NCBI RefSeq assembly: GCF_022024175.1
Contig: NZ_CP091794.1
Coordinates: forward strand, 2,666,001 to 2,730,000
DNA from: Prevotella communis
Lineage (GTDB): Bacteria > Bacteroidota > Bacteroidia > Bacteroidales > Bacteroidaceae
Reading direction: 5' to 3'
Length of the DNA stretch: 64,000 nucleotides
Below the pieces are notes generated by a model. The model did no database searches, was not told the origin of the DNA, and saw only the letters and a list, made by a program, of their open reading frames with translations. This document shows positions 24,435 through 33,061 of the stretch, in pieces (positions within the stretch are counted from its first letter, which is position 1; every line of letters starts with the position of its first letter). A program made the translations under genes and the position numbers.

Positions 24435-25766
24435 TTAGTTCAATCCGTCTGCGATACCAATCAAATCCAGGAAGTAGTCAATCTCCTCCTTTGTCCGCTT
24501 TTCGGTTACGGCTATCAGCAAACTACCATCCGTCATACGAATACCTGGGAATATTCTATTCATCACACAGGTTGAGAACAGTTTGTCCATATCGCCATCA
24601 TAACGCACCAGGAACTCATTAAAGAATGGTTTGTCATAAACAAGAGAGAAACGTCCTGTAGCCAAGAGCTTGTCGCAGAGATAGTGAGCGCCGGCATACG
24701 ACAGTTCTGCAGCCTCCTTCAGTCCCTGCTTTCCCATCAACGACATGTAGATGGTTACAAAGAGTGCCATCAGGCTCTGGTTAGAACAGATATTTGAGGT
24801 AGCCTTCTGACGGCGGATATGCTGTTCACGAGCCTGAAGGGTGAGCACGAAAGCACGCTGGTCGCGGCTGTCCCTAGTCATACCAACAATACGACCTGGC
24901 ATTTTGCGAATCAGCTTCTCTGTGCAGCACATATAACCCACGTATGGGCCACCCCACTGCATGGGGATACCAAGCGACTGACCGTCGCCCACTGCGATAT
25001 CAGCACCCCACTCGCCAGGAGTCTTCAGCACGGCCAAATCAGCAGCCACACTATCCATGATGAATAGTGCCTTCTGCTCATGACAAGCCTCAGCAAAGCC
25101 TGTGTAGTCTTCAACTATACCCACAGCATTGGGCTGCTGAACAATCACACCAGCAACGCCCCCCTGGGCAAGACGCGACTTCAGGTCATCAATATCAGTC
25201 ACACCATCCTTCTCGGCTATCGTTTCCAGTTCGATGCCCTGATGCAGCGCATAGGTATCAAGCACCTTGCGGGTATCAGGATTCAATGTGTCCGATACCA
25301 GCACCTTGTTCTGCTTCTTACCGGCTGCTACAGCCATCATCATGGCCTCGGCACATGCAGTAGTACCGTCGTACATCGACGCATTGCTGATGTCCATACC
25401 TGTCAGTTCGGCCATCATGCTCTGATACTCAAAGATATAGTGCAGGGTGCCCTGAGATATCTCTGCCTGATACGGGGTATATGATGTCAGGAACTCTGAG
25501 CGCTGAAGCAGACTCGGTATTACCGATGGCATGTAATGGTCGTAAACGCCATAGCCAGCAAAGCAAGTAAGCTGGTAGTTCTGCGAGCCCAACTTCTCAA
25601 ACAGTTGGCGTACCTCCAGCTCACTCATCTCCGACGGCAACTGGTAGTCACCCTTGAAACGGATACCCTCAGGTATCTGAGCATAGAGAGCGTCAAGGGA
25701 ATCGGCATTCGCCTTGGCCAACATGTCTCTCAGGTCATCCTCTGTATGAGGAAAATATTTATACAT
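24435..25766 (-). CDS. gcvPA: Glycine dehydrogenase (decarboxylating) subunit 1
   Basis: A 443-residue protein equal to the N-terminal half of the P-protein. Recognised segments: YFPHTEDDLRDML at the start, FAGYGVYDHYMPSVI, the SNASMYDGTTACAEAM loop and RRQKATSNICSNQSL. It lacks the PLP lysine, which sits in GcvPB. It follows gcvH with a 23-bp gap. Confidence 0.93.
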   Translation of the reverse strand: MYKYFPHTEDDLRDMLAKANADSLDALYAQIPEGIRFKGDYQLPSEMSELEVRQLFEKLGSQNYQLTCFAGYGVYDHYMPSVIPSLLQRSEFLTSYTPYQAEISQGTLHYIFEYQSMMAELTGMDISNASMYDGTTACAEAMMMAVAAGKKQNKVLVSDTLNPDTRKVLDTYALHQGIELETIAEKDGVTDIDDLKSRLAQGGVAGVIVQQPNAVGIVEDYTGFAEACHEQKALFIMDSVAADLAVLKTPGEWGADIAVGDGQSLGIPMQWGGPYVGYMCCTEKLIRKMPGRIVGMTRDSRDQRAFVLTLQAREQHIRRQKATSNICSNQSLMALFVTIYMSLMGKQGLKEAAELSYAGAHYLCDKLLATGRFSLVYDKPFFNEFLVRYDGDMDKLFSTCVMNRIFPGIRMTDGSLLIAVTEKRTKEEIDYFLDLIGIADGLN

Positions 25767-25789
25767 TTCGCAAAAACTGTATTGTATGG

Positions 25790-26170
25790 TTATTTCTCAC
25801 AGAATGCCTCATAGGCATCTGCTTCCATCAGGCTGTCGAGTTCTGTCTTATCACTCAACTCCACCTTGATAATCCAATTCTCGTAAGGGTCCTGGTTGAT
25901 AAGTTCGGGCTGGTCATCCAATTTCTCGTTGACCTCAATCACCACACCAGAAACAGGCGCTATCAGATCGCTGGCAGCCTTCACACTTTCCACGGCACCA
26001 AACTCCGAACCGGCTTCAACCTCATCGTCAACATCAGGCATGTCAACATATACGACATTACCCAAGGCATGCTGTGCATAATCGCTGATGCCAACGTAAC
26101 CGATATTTCCCTCAACCTTCACATACTCATGCGACTCACTATAAAGGAGTCCTTTAATTACTTTTGCCAT
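25790..26170 (-). CDS. gcvH: Glycine cleavage system H protein
   Basis: A 126-residue lipoyl carrier that shuttles the aminomethyl group between the P, T and L proteins. The lipoylated lysine is in ESVKAASDL (about residue 63), within the usual beta-barrel fold. Length is normal for the family. The lipoate ligase that can modify it is the first gene of the same operon. Confidence 0.95.
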   Translation of the reverse strand: MAKVIKGLLYSESHEYVKVEGNIGYVGISDYAQHALGNVVYVDMPDVDDEVEAGSEFGAVESVKAASDLIAPVSGVVIEVNEKLDDQPELINQDPYENWIIKVELSDKTELDSLMEADAYEAFCEK

Positions 26171-26190
26171 TGTTTTTATAGTTTTTAGAT

Positions 26191-27300
26191 TTATTTTTTA
26201 TAGTTCTTGCTATAGAATTGTTTCTTCACCACTTTGCCAGGGAACACCTTCTTACGTATCTGAATCTGGAGGTCAGTACCCAAAGCAGCATATTGTGCGT
26301 CCACCAAGGCCATACAGACACTCTTATCAACAGATATACCATGATAACCCGTCGTTACCTCACCAATAGGTTCACCTTCCATATTCAGGACAGGATAGCC
26401 ATGACGAGGTATTGCCCTGTCAAGGAGTTCAATACCCACGAGTTTCCTGGCAGGTCCCTCTGCCTTTTGCCGGGCCAGAGCATCCTTTCCGATAAACTCC
26501 TCCTTATCAAGTTTCACAAACATCCCCAGGCCGGCCATGATTGGAGTGATATCCTCTGAGAGTTCGTCGCCGTAAAGAGGCAAGCCCACCTCAAAGCGCA
26601 AGGTATCACGACAGCCCAGGCCACAGGCCTGAACGCCAGCGTCAATCAGCTTATCCCAACACTGTTGGATGTACTCATGAGAGGCATAGACCTCAAAGCC
26701 GTCCTCACCTGTATATCCCGTACGCGACACGATGACATCGCCTATCGTCTTCACGGTATAGAAAGCCAGTTCGCTACACGGCAGGTTCAGGACCGTCTCC
26801 ATGATATGTTCGGCCTCCGGACCTTGCAACGCTATCTGTCCATAATAGTCGCTACGGTTCTGCAGATCAATATCAAAGCCTTTGGCATTCTGTTGCATCC
26901 AGGCCCAGTCCTTATCGATATTTGCAGCATTGATGACCAGAAAGAAATCATTCTCTGCCATCTTGTAGACGAGCAAGTCATCAACAGTACCGCCATTCTC
27001 GTAGCACATCATGCCATAATAGATCTTACCTACCGGTGCATGGGCTATATCGTTCGTAAAAATATGTTGCACGTAACGTTCGGCATCAGGTCCCTTGACG
27101 GTCACTTCTCCCATATGCGACACATCAAAGAGTCCGGCATGTTCGCGAACAGCCATATGCTCTGGTGCGATACCAGCATACTGATAAAGGAGTGGCATGT
27201 CAAAGCCACCGAAAGATACCATTGTAGCCCCCAACGCCACATGTCTTTCATACAGGCACGTACGTTTGTCTCTTCTGACTGGTTCTGTTTTAATTCCCAT
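26191..27300 (-). CDS. gcvT: Glycine cleavage T protein (aminomethyltransferase)
   Basis: A 369-residue tetrahydrofolate-dependent enzyme that releases ammonia and forms methylene-tetrahydrofolate from aminomethyl-lipoyl GcvH. Seen: GGFDMPLLY and FDVSHMGEV near the N-terminus, [14 protein letters not shown] (folate-site region, about 195-208) and [18 protein letters not shown]. It starts 13 bp after the lipoate ligase gene. Confidence 0.94.
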   Translation of the reverse strand: MGIKTEPVRRDKRTCLYERHVALGATMVSFGGFDMPLLYQYAGIAPEHMAVREHAGLFDVSHMGEVTVKGPDAERYVQHIFTNDIAHAPVGKIYYGMMCYENGGTVDDLLVYKMAENDFFLVINAANIDKDWAWMQQNAKGFDIDLQNRSDYYGQIALQGPEAEHIMETVLNLPCSELAFYTVKTIGDVIVSRTGYTGEDGFEVYASHEYIQQCWDKLIDAGVQACGLGCRDTLRFEVGLPLYGDELSEDITPIMAGLGMFVKLDKEEFIGKDALARQKAEGPARKLVGIELLDRAIPRHGYPVLNMEGEPIGEVTTGYHGISVDKSVCMALVDAQYAALGTDLQIQIRKKVFPGKVVKKQFYSKNYKK

Positions 27301-27313
27301 AGTAAATGAACGT

Positions 27314-28027
27314 TTATGATTTAATTAGTTTTACAAAGTCCTCACGCAAATAGGTCTGCTCCAGCTCTTCTATACCCTTCACCTCTTCCGGAGTCAGCAT
27401 CCGTTCACCCTCACACAGCGTTGTCCTGACGAACGATTTAAACTCTTCAAGGGTCAGGGGGATATAATCCTTTAATAAGGTGATGCGCTGACGCACACTC
27501 TGTATGCCCTTTGCCTGCAGTTTCTCAGGGCCGGGCGTAATGGCATTGAGCATATGCTCCATATTGGTATCATAGAGCATCGTGGCATGTACGATACTGT
27601 GGCCTGGCAGATGATAGTAAGCCGTACCACTCACCTTCCTGTCGCCAATCATCACGTCATTATGCGTCGTACCTGTTGCCTCAACGCCCAGTTTTCTAAG
27701 CACGAGCAACAGCATGTTTACGAACCGGTTGAATGTCAGTCCTACGTTTTCCTCTTTCGTCACATACGAGAACATCACATTATCCTTGTCTGCATACACG
27801 CAGCCTCCCCCACTCTTCCGGCGGTACACCTGGATACCATGCTGTTTGCAGTAATCAAAGTTTACCTCGTTTTCAGCCACCTGATGACGCCCGAATATGA
27901 CACTGGGCTGTACCTGCCACATAAAAAAACAATCGTCTTCGTCTATATGACGGGCGATATATTCTTCCATTGCCAGGTAAAATGAAAGGCGCCTTTCAAT
28001 AGTGTCAGGCAGGGTGATGTACTTCAT
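27314..28027 (-). CDS. lplA: Lipoate-protein ligase family protein
   Basis: A 237-residue LplA-type enzyme with the signature YRRKSGGGCVYADKDNVMFSY (lipoyl-AMP site, residues about 63-83) and GDRKVSGTAYYH. It attaches lipoate to carrier proteins; the neighbour GcvH is the obvious target. The protein is shorter than E. coli LplA (338) and may lack a full C-terminal accessory domain. As first gene of the operon it sets up the cluster lplA-gcvT-gcvH-gcvPA-gcvPB-lpdA. Confidence 0.85.
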   Translation of the reverse strand: MKYITLPDTIERRLSFYLAMEEYIARHIDEDDCFFMWQVQPSVIFGRHQVAENEVNFDYCKQHGIQVYRRKSGGGCVYADKDNVMFSYVTKEENVGLTFNRFVNMLLLVLRKLGVEATGTTHNDVMIGDRKVSGTAYYHLPGHSIVHATMLYDTNMEHMLNAITPGPEKLQAKGIQSVRQRITLLKDYIPLTLEEFKSFVRTTLCEGERMLTPEEVKGIEELEQTYLREDFVKLIKS

Positions 28028-28056
28028 TTCTTTTGTTTAGGGTTAGCTTTTGAGTG

Positions 28057-28088
28057 CAAATTTATGAATTAATTATGTAACAACCAAA
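28057..28088 (-). promoter_or_regulatory. Promoter of glycine cleavage operon
   Basis: On the minus strand TTTG (28085-28088) and TAAATTTG (28057-28064) are 20 bp apart. Transcription would begin near 28050, 23 bases before the lplA ATG. It is divergent from the dxs promoter, with only 16 bp between the two. Confidence 0.7.
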
Positions 28089-28104
28089 AAAAACAAGGTT
28101 TCTT

Positions 28105-28135
28105 TTTGATATATCCCCGAATCTTTGTAACTTTG
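28105..28135 (+). promoter_or_regulatory. Promoter of dxs-trkA-trkH
   Basis: TTTG (28105-28108) and TAACTTTG (28128-28135) are 19 bp apart. Predicted start near 28142. Confidence 0.7.
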
Positions 28136-28160
28136 TCCCCCAAATGATTAAAATCAAACC

Positions 28161-30041
28161 GTGGAACATAAGGATCTTAAAATACTGAAAACCATCGACA
28201 GTCCTAGTCAGTTGCGCCTTGTTAAGCCCGAATTATTGCCGCAATTGTGCAAAGAACTGCGGGAAGACATCATACAGGAATTGTCTGTCAACCCCGGTCA
28301 TCTTGCCTCGAGCCTTGGCGTTGTGGAACTGACTGTCGCACTGCATTACGTATTCAATACGCCTCAGGACCGTATTGTTTGGGACGTAGGCCATCAAGCC
28401 TATGGTCACAAGATTCTGACAGGGCGTCGCGATAATTTTGACACAAACCGCAAATTACATGGTATCCGCCCCTTCCCTACACCGGAAGAGAGCGAATACG
28501 ATTCATTTATCTGTGGCCATGCTTCCAATAGCATCTCTGCAGCACTTGGTATGGCAGTAGCCTCAAAAGGCAACTACAATGTTGTGGCTGTTATTGGCGA
28601 CGGCGCCATGAGTGGCGGACTCGCTTTCGAGGGTCTGAACAACGTATCCAGCTCACCCAATGACCTCCTCATTATCCTTAACGACAACGACATGTCTATC
28701 GACCGTTCTGTTGGAGGCATGAAGGAGTATCTGTTGAGACTGAGCACCAACAAGACCTACAATTCCCTGCGCTATAAGGCATCAAAATGGCTGGTAGAAC
28801 AAGGACTGCTGACAGAGGGACGCAAGAAGGGAATCATCCGCTTGGCCAATGCCGTGAAGAGTGCCATTTCAGAGCAGCAGAATATCTTCGAGGGCATGAA
28901 TATCCGCTATTTCGGCCCCTACGACGGACATAACGTCAAGGAACTGGTACGTATCCTCAGACAACTGAAGGACATGAAAGGTCCTAAGCTGCTGCATCTT
29001 CATACACAGAAGGGACATGGCTATGCACCTGCAGAAAACTACAAGCCCATATGGCATGCACCAGGAAAGTTCGACCCAGATACCGGCGAACTGATTCAGG
29101 GCGACACAGAAGGAATGCCCCCCAAGTTCCAGGATGTATTTGGTGAAACCCTGTTGGAACTGGCTCAGGCTAACCCAAAGATTGTGGGTGTAACACCAGC
29201 CATGCCTACGGGATGCTCTATGAATATTCCCATGAAGGTGATGCCCGACAGGATGTTTGACGTAGGTATTGCCGAAGGTCATGCCGTCACATTCTCAGCA
29301 GGCATGGCGAAAGACGGGCTCATCCCTTTCTGTAATATCTACAGTGCCTTTGCTCAGCGCGCCTATGATAATATCATTCATGACGTAGCCATCCTGAAAC
29401 TGCCTGTAGTTCTCTGTCTTGACCGTGCCGGACTGGTGGGTGAAGACGGACCTACACATCATGGTGCCTTCGATATGGCAGCCCTGCGTCCTATTCCGAA
29501 CCTGACCATCTCGTCGCCCATGAACGAGCACGAGTTGCGCAACCTGATGTATACAGCACAACTCGAGGGGAAAGGACCATTTGTCATTCGCTATCCACGC
29601 GGCAACGGCGTATTAACCAACTGGCGCTGTCCGTTTGAGGAAATCAAGATTGGTACCGGTCGTAAGTTGCGCGACGGTGACGATGTTGCCGTACTCACCA
29701 TCGGTCCGATGGGAAATGACGTAGCAAAGGTGATTGATGAAATCAAGGACCTCTCCGTAGCCCATTACGACATGCGCTTCCTGAAGCCACTTGACGAGGA
29801 TATCCTACACGAAGTGGGAAAGAAATTCCGTCGTATCGTTACCGTGGAGAACGGTGTACGCAAAGGCGGACTGGGCACTGCCGTACTGGAATGGATGAGC
29901 GACCACGACTACGACGTCAAAGTTACTCGCATGGGACTGCCTGACCAATTCGTGGAACACGGCACCATCGACCAACTGCGAGAGATTATTGGACTCGATA
30001 ATGAGAGTATCAAGAAAGCAATACTCAATTCACAAACCTAA
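28161..30041 (+). CDS. dxs: 1-Deoxy-D-xylulose-5-phosphate synthase
   Basis: A 626-residue thiamine diphosphate enzyme and first step of the MEP isoprenoid pathway (pyruvate plus glyceraldehyde 3-phosphate). Seen: [13 protein letters not shown], the ThDP motif [16 protein letters not shown] (about 155-170), GPYDGHN and [13 protein letters not shown]. The start is GTG at 28161; an ATG at 28144 is out of frame and would lie at the transcription start. trkA follows after 11 bp. Confidence 0.95.
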   Translation: MEHKDLKILKTIDSPSQLRLVKPELLPQLCKELREDIIQELSVNPGHLASSLGVVELTVALHYVFNTPQDRIVWDVGHQAYGHKILTGRRDNFDTNRKLHGIRPFPTPEESEYDSFICGHASNSISAALGMAVASKGNYNVVAVIGDGAMSGGLAFEGLNNVSSSPNDLLIILNDNDMSIDRSVGGMKEYLLRLSTNKTYNSLRYKASKWLVEQGLLTEGRKKGIIRLANAVKSAISEQQNIFEGMNIRYFGPYDGHNVKELVRILRQLKDMKGPKLLHLHTQKGHGYAPAENYKPIWHAPGKFDPDTGELIQGDTEGMPPKFQDVFGETLLELAQANPKIVGVTPAMPTGCSMNIPMKVMPDRMFDVGIAEGHAVTFSAGMAKDGLIPFCNIYSAFAQRAYDNIIHDVAILKLPVVLCLDRAGLVGEDGPTHHGAFDMAALRPIPNLTISSPMNEHELRNLMYTAQLEGKGPFVIRYPRGNGVLTNWRCPFEEIKIGTGRKLRDGDDVAVLTIGPMGNDVAKVIDEIKDLSVAHYDMRFLKPLDEDILHEVGKKFRRIVTVENGVRKGGLGTAVLEWMSDHDYDVKVTRMGLPDQFVEHGTIDQLREIIGLDNESIKKAILNSQT

Positions 30042-30052
30042 ACCCTCAAATC

Positions 30053-31411
30053 ATGAAAGTAGTCATTGCCGGCGCTGGTGCCGTAGGAACACATTTGTCG
30101 AAGTTGCTCTCTACAGAGCATCACGACTGTGTACTCATCGATGATGACGAGGATCGTCTGGGCGGCATGGACTCGAACTACGACATCATGGCCGTCAACG
30201 CCTCACCAACCAGCATCAAGACATTGAAAGATGCCGGTGTAGGCAGCGCAGACCTCTTTGTAGGCGTAACCCGTTATGAAAGCCGTAATATCACGGCCTG
30301 CACACTGGCTCATGCCTTAGGTGCCAAGAAGACGGTTGCGCGTATTGACAACTACGAATACCTGTCGCCGCAGAATCTGCCTTTCTTTCATGATTTAGGT
30401 ATCGACTCACTTGTATATCCGGAGGTTCTGGCTGCCACCGACATCATCAACGGTCTGAAACTGTCGTGGGTTCGCCAGCGCTGGGATGTGCACGACGGTG
30501 CATTGGTGCTGCTGGGCATCAAGTTGCGCGAGGGATGCGAAATCCTCAACCAGCCGCTGAAAGACCTCTGCGGTCCTGACGACCCTTACCATATTGTAGC
30601 CATCAAGCGCAATAACGACACGATTATCCCTGGTGGTATGGATGAATTACAGCTTCATGACCTGGCTTATTTCATGACCACCAGCGAGTATATTCCCTAT
30701 ATCCGGAAGATTGTAGGCAAGGAACACTACGAGGACGTGCACAACGTCATCATCATGGGCGGCGGAAAGACGGCTGTCAGGGCAGCACTCACCATGCCCG
30801 ATTACATGAACGCCAAGATCATCGAGATTGACGCAGCCCGTTGTGAACGACTCAACCAGCTACTCGCTTCCAATGATGCCATGGTGATTCATGGTGACGG
30901 ACGCGACCTGGGACTGCTTAACGAAGAAGGCATCAAGCACACTCAGGCATTTGTAGCCCTGACAGGTAATGCCGAGACCAATATCCTGGCATGTCTGACA
31001 GCCAAGAAACTGGGCGTACGCAAGACGGTTGCCATGGTCGAGAACCTGGATTACGTCAGCATGGCGGAAGGACTTGACATCGGCACGATTATCAACAAGA
31101 AGACCGTAGCCGCAAGCCATATCTTCCAGATGATGATGAAAGCCGACGTCAGGAACATGCGTTCGCTGATGATGGTTGAGGCCGACGTGGCCGAATTTGT
31201 AGCAGCCGAGGATTCGAAGGTGACAAGAAAGCCTGTAAAAGACCTTGGACTGCCATTTGGCATCACCATTGGTGGTCTGGTGCGCGACGGCAAGGGAATC
31301 CTCGTGAATGGTAACACACAGATAACGCCAGGCGATTCCGTCATGGTGTTCTGCCATAAACATCAACTCGACAAAGCAGAGAAATACTTCAAGAAGTCCC
31401 TCCTCTGGTAA
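30053..31411 (+). CDS. trkA: Trk potassium uptake regulator TrkA
   Basis: A 452-residue cytoplasmic protein with two RCK units, each with an NAD(H)-binding Rossmann fold (GAGAVGTHLSK at residue 6 and IIMGGGKTAVRAA near 228) followed by a TrkA-C domain. It gates the TrkH potassium channel in the inner membrane. It is placed between dxs and trkH on the same strand. Confidence 0.94.
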   Translation: MKVVIAGAGAVGTHLSKLLSTEHHDCVLIDDDEDRLGGMDSNYDIMAVNASPTSIKTLKDAGVGSADLFVGVTRYESRNITACTLAHALGAKKTVARIDNYEYLSPQNLPFFHDLGIDSLVYPEVLAATDIINGLKLSWVRQRWDVHDGALVLLGIKLREGCEILNQPLKDLCGPDDPYHIVAIKRNNDTIIPGGMDELQLHDLAYFMTTSEYIPYIRKIVGKEHYEDVHNVIIMGGGKTAVRAALTMPDYMNAKIIEIDAARCERLNQLLASNDAMVIHGDGRDLGLLNEEGIKHTQAFVALTGNAETNILACLTAKKLGVRKTVAMVENLDYVSMAEGLDIGTIINKKTVAASHIFQMMMKADVRNMRSLMMVEADVAEFVAAEDSKVTRKPVKDLGLPFGITIGGLVRDGKGILVNGNTQITPGDSVMVFCHKHQLDKAEKYFKKSLLW

Positions 31412-31452
31412 AGTTGTTTATTCGAGTAATGTCATAACGAAAAAAGTTCAAA

Positions 31453-32907
31453 TTGATCAACTTCCGCATCATATCAAAGATCCTGGGCTCGTTGCTCTTC
31501 ATTGAAGCCTTTTTCATGGCCTGCTGTCTGGCTATGGCTTTTTCATTTCATGAAGACGACGAACTGGCTTTTATGGCATCTACGATACTGACGTTTGGAG
31601 GTGCGTTTATATTCCTGTTTTTCGGGCATGAAGCAGAGAACGCCCTGAGTCGTCGCGATGCGTATGTGGTGGTAACCCTTACCTGGGTCGTATTCTCGTT
31701 CTTTGGCATGTTCCCCTTCCTGATCCATGGCTCCATGTCCAGCATCACCAATGCCTATTTTGAGACTATGTCAGGTTTTACGACGACTGGCGCTACAGTC
31801 ATTGACGATGTTGAGTCACTGCCTCACGGCCTGCTCTTCTGGCGTTCATTGATGCAATGGATAGGAGGTTTGGGAATCGTGTTCTTCACCGTAGCCCTGT
31901 TACCCCAGCTGGTAGGCGGTAGCGTCAAAGTGTTTGCTGCAGAAGCCACAGGACCCATGCGTTCAAAGATGCACCCGCGCCTGTCGACGACCGCAAAATG
32001 GATATGGAGCATCTACGTATTGCTCACCATCCTCTGCGCCCTGTCATTCTGGTTGGCAGGCATGGATTGGTTTGATGCTACCAACTACTCCATGTCAACA
32101 ACTGCCACAGGCGGTTTCTCAACCCATAACGGCACCATCTTCCTGGCATCACCCCTCATTGAGTACCTGGCCATTCTGTTCCAGTTCCTGGCGGGTATCA
32201 ATTTCACCTTATTATATATGGGACTGATTAAGTGGAAGATGGGCAGTCTGTTCCGTAATTCTGAGTTCAAGATGTATATCATCACCATACTCATTGCTAC
32301 GGCACTCATCATGTACCTGTTGCTCACCCGCTTAGACTACGACTTCGAGGAAGCATTCCGTTCGGCCCTGTTCCAGGTCGTGTCATTCATCACCACCACC
32401 GGCCTGAGCAATACCGATGCAGGCGCATGGCCTCATCTCACATGGATTATCCTCATGGTATTGATGTTTATGGGTGCCTGTTCAGGCAGTACAACGGGTG
32501 GATTCAAGAGTATCCGCGTACTGATGCTTCTGAAAGTCCTGCGTAACGAGTTCCGCCATATCCTGCATCCTAATGCCGTACTCCCCGTCAAGCTGTCAGG
32601 ACAGAGCATACCCCAGAACCGTCTTACCACGCTTCTGGCCTTTTTCACCCTCTATATCCTTGCCCTACTGCTGGTAGCCACCATCATGATTGTGTCGGGT
32701 ATAGATATCACCAACTCCTTTACCATCGCCTTGAGCCTCATCAGTAACGTAGGTGCAGGCCTTGACACCAACATGGGCCCGCAGATGTCATGGGCCGACC
32801 TCTCCGATGGCATCAAATGGCTATGTTCATTCCTCATGCTTGTTGGTCGTCTGGAGATTGTCGCCGTACTGGTACTCTTCACCCGTGCGTTCTGGAAAGA
32901 AAACTAA
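31453..32907 (+). CDS. trkH: Trk potassium transporter subunit TrkH
   Basis: A 484-residue inner-membrane potassium channel with four pore-loop repeats; filter-like stretches are TTTGATV (about 114), TATGGFS (about 218), TTTGLSN (about 314) and SNVGAGL (about 432). The start is TTG at 31453: an in-frame TAA lies 18 bp upstream, and the LINFRIISKILG N-terminus fits the family. The gap to trkA is 41 bp. Confidence 0.93.
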   Translation: MINFRIISKILGSLLFIEAFFMACCLAMAFSFHEDDELAFMASTILTFGGAFIFLFFGHEAENALSRRDAYVVVTLTWVVFSFFGMFPFLIHGSMSSITNAYFETMSGFTTTGATVIDDVESLPHGLLFWRSLMQWIGGLGIVFFTVALLPQLVGGSVKVFAAEATGPMRSKMHPRLSTTAKWIWSIYVLLTILCALSFWLAGMDWFDATNYSMSTTATGGFSTHNGTIFLASPLIEYLAILFQFLAGINFTLLYMGLIKWKMGSLFRNSEFKMYIITILIATALIMYLLLTRLDYDFEEAFRSALFQVVSFITTTGLSNTDAGAWPHLTWIILMVLMFMGACSGSTTGGFKSIRVLMLLKVLRNEFRHILHPNAVLPVKLSGQSIPQNRLTTLLAFFTLYILALLLVATIMIVSGIDITNSFTIALSLISNVGAGLDTNMGPQMSWADLSDGIKWLCSFLMLVGRLEIVAVLVLFTRAFWKEN

Positions 32908-32998
32908 AACATATCCACTTCCTCCTAAAGCAAAATTAAACATTTTGCTTTTTTTTATTCCCACCATAGACATAAATCAGTAAAGAATATTAATAAAT

Positions 32999-33029
32999 TT
33001 TGCATTTTCTTCGATTATTTGTAACTTTG
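32999..33029 (+). promoter_or_regulatory. Promoter of metalloprotease-susCD operon
   Basis: TTTG (32999-33002) and TAACTTTG (33022-33029) are 19 bp apart, 33 bp before the ATG at 33062. Confidence 0.7.
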
Positions 33030-33061
33030 CACCCCGAAAAAAGATAAAATTTAATATTATA

